From positions 1,674,001-1,738,000 of the forward strand of contig NZ_CP132343.1 of NCBI RefSeq assembly GCF_040529065.1: a stretch of DNA of 64,000 bases, in the 5' to 3' direction. Below are positions 63,251 through 64,000 of this stretch, one piece after another. Position 1 is the first letter of the stretch. Every line of letters starts with the position of its first letter. The DNA comes from Xanthomonas sacchari (lineage in GTDB: Bacteria > Pseudomonadota > Gammaproteobacteria > Xanthomonadales > Xanthomonadaceae). The notes under the pieces are model-generated. The model did not search any database. It was not told the origin of the DNA and was given only the letters and a program-made list of their open reading frames with translations. The position numbers were made by a program, and so were the translations under genes.

Positions 63251-63321
63251 GACTTTATCGGTTTTTGTGCGCCGACGTGTGCGCTAAAGTGCAGGCCTGT
63301 CCTGTTGCCCCCGGTTGCGCC

Positions 63322-64000
<679 letters not shown>

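Overview
This is a GC-rich (roughly 68-70% by eye) chromosomal segment of a gammaproteobacterium of the Xanthomonadaceae. Gene content and order (asd-fimV-truA-trpF-LysR-trpB, apbC-dcd, tilS-xseB-ispA, rimO/greB, prmB-aroC), large TonB-dependent receptors, a GH39 xylosidase and GTGGGAGGGACTTCAGTCCC-type palindromes fit Xanthomonas best. The species is not determinable from the window. No rRNA, tRNA, insertion sequence, prophage or CRISPR array was recognised.

Layout. 1-3773: end of a DUF1501 protein, an M35 zinc endopeptidase and a GH39 beta-xylosidase. 3964-6473: tilS-xseB-ispA operon. 6548-7186: 206-bp tandem repeat carrying REP-like palindromes. 7337-13294: alkaline phosphatase coupled to a WG-repeat-like protein, a DAACS symporter with a downstream methyltransferase, an acyl-CoA thioesterase and a nucleotidyltransferase. 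13575-19957: two tandem NlpC/P60 hydrolases, SlyD, a DUF418 membrane protein, glutathione reductase, an EamA permease and an alkyltransferase-like (ATL) protein. 20027-20640: 139-bp tandem array. 20746-27682: rhomboid protease, two tandem M13 peptidases (one with a broken zinc motif) and a carotenoid-desaturase-like oxidoreductase.

27811-37854 is the most distinctive accessory block: a secreted S9 peptidase downstream of a TonB-dependent receptor, a divergent TPR-sulfotransferase, and a second TonB-dependent receptor. It looks like an outer-membrane uptake and periplasmic peptide-processing module. A perfect dyad lies in the shared receptor/sulfotransferase promoter region.

38557-64000 is mostly housekeeping: apbC, dcd, RDD protein, a dienelactone hydrolase/HIT/small membrane protein operon, rimO, greB, a second rhomboid, a membrane-TPR protein, a NudK-type Nudix enzyme, a GFA protein, a HerA-like ATPase, an MltD-like transglycosylase, psd with a SCO protein, prmB, aroC, a 2-hydroxyacid dehydrogenase, asd, fimV, truA, trpF, a LysR regulator and the start of trpB. 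Composite repeats, REP palindromes and two G-quadruplex-type motifs lie between these genes.

Caveat: all calls come from reading sequence and recognising motifs. Start codons given as GTG or TTG, promoters and functions of uncharacterised proteins are inferences.
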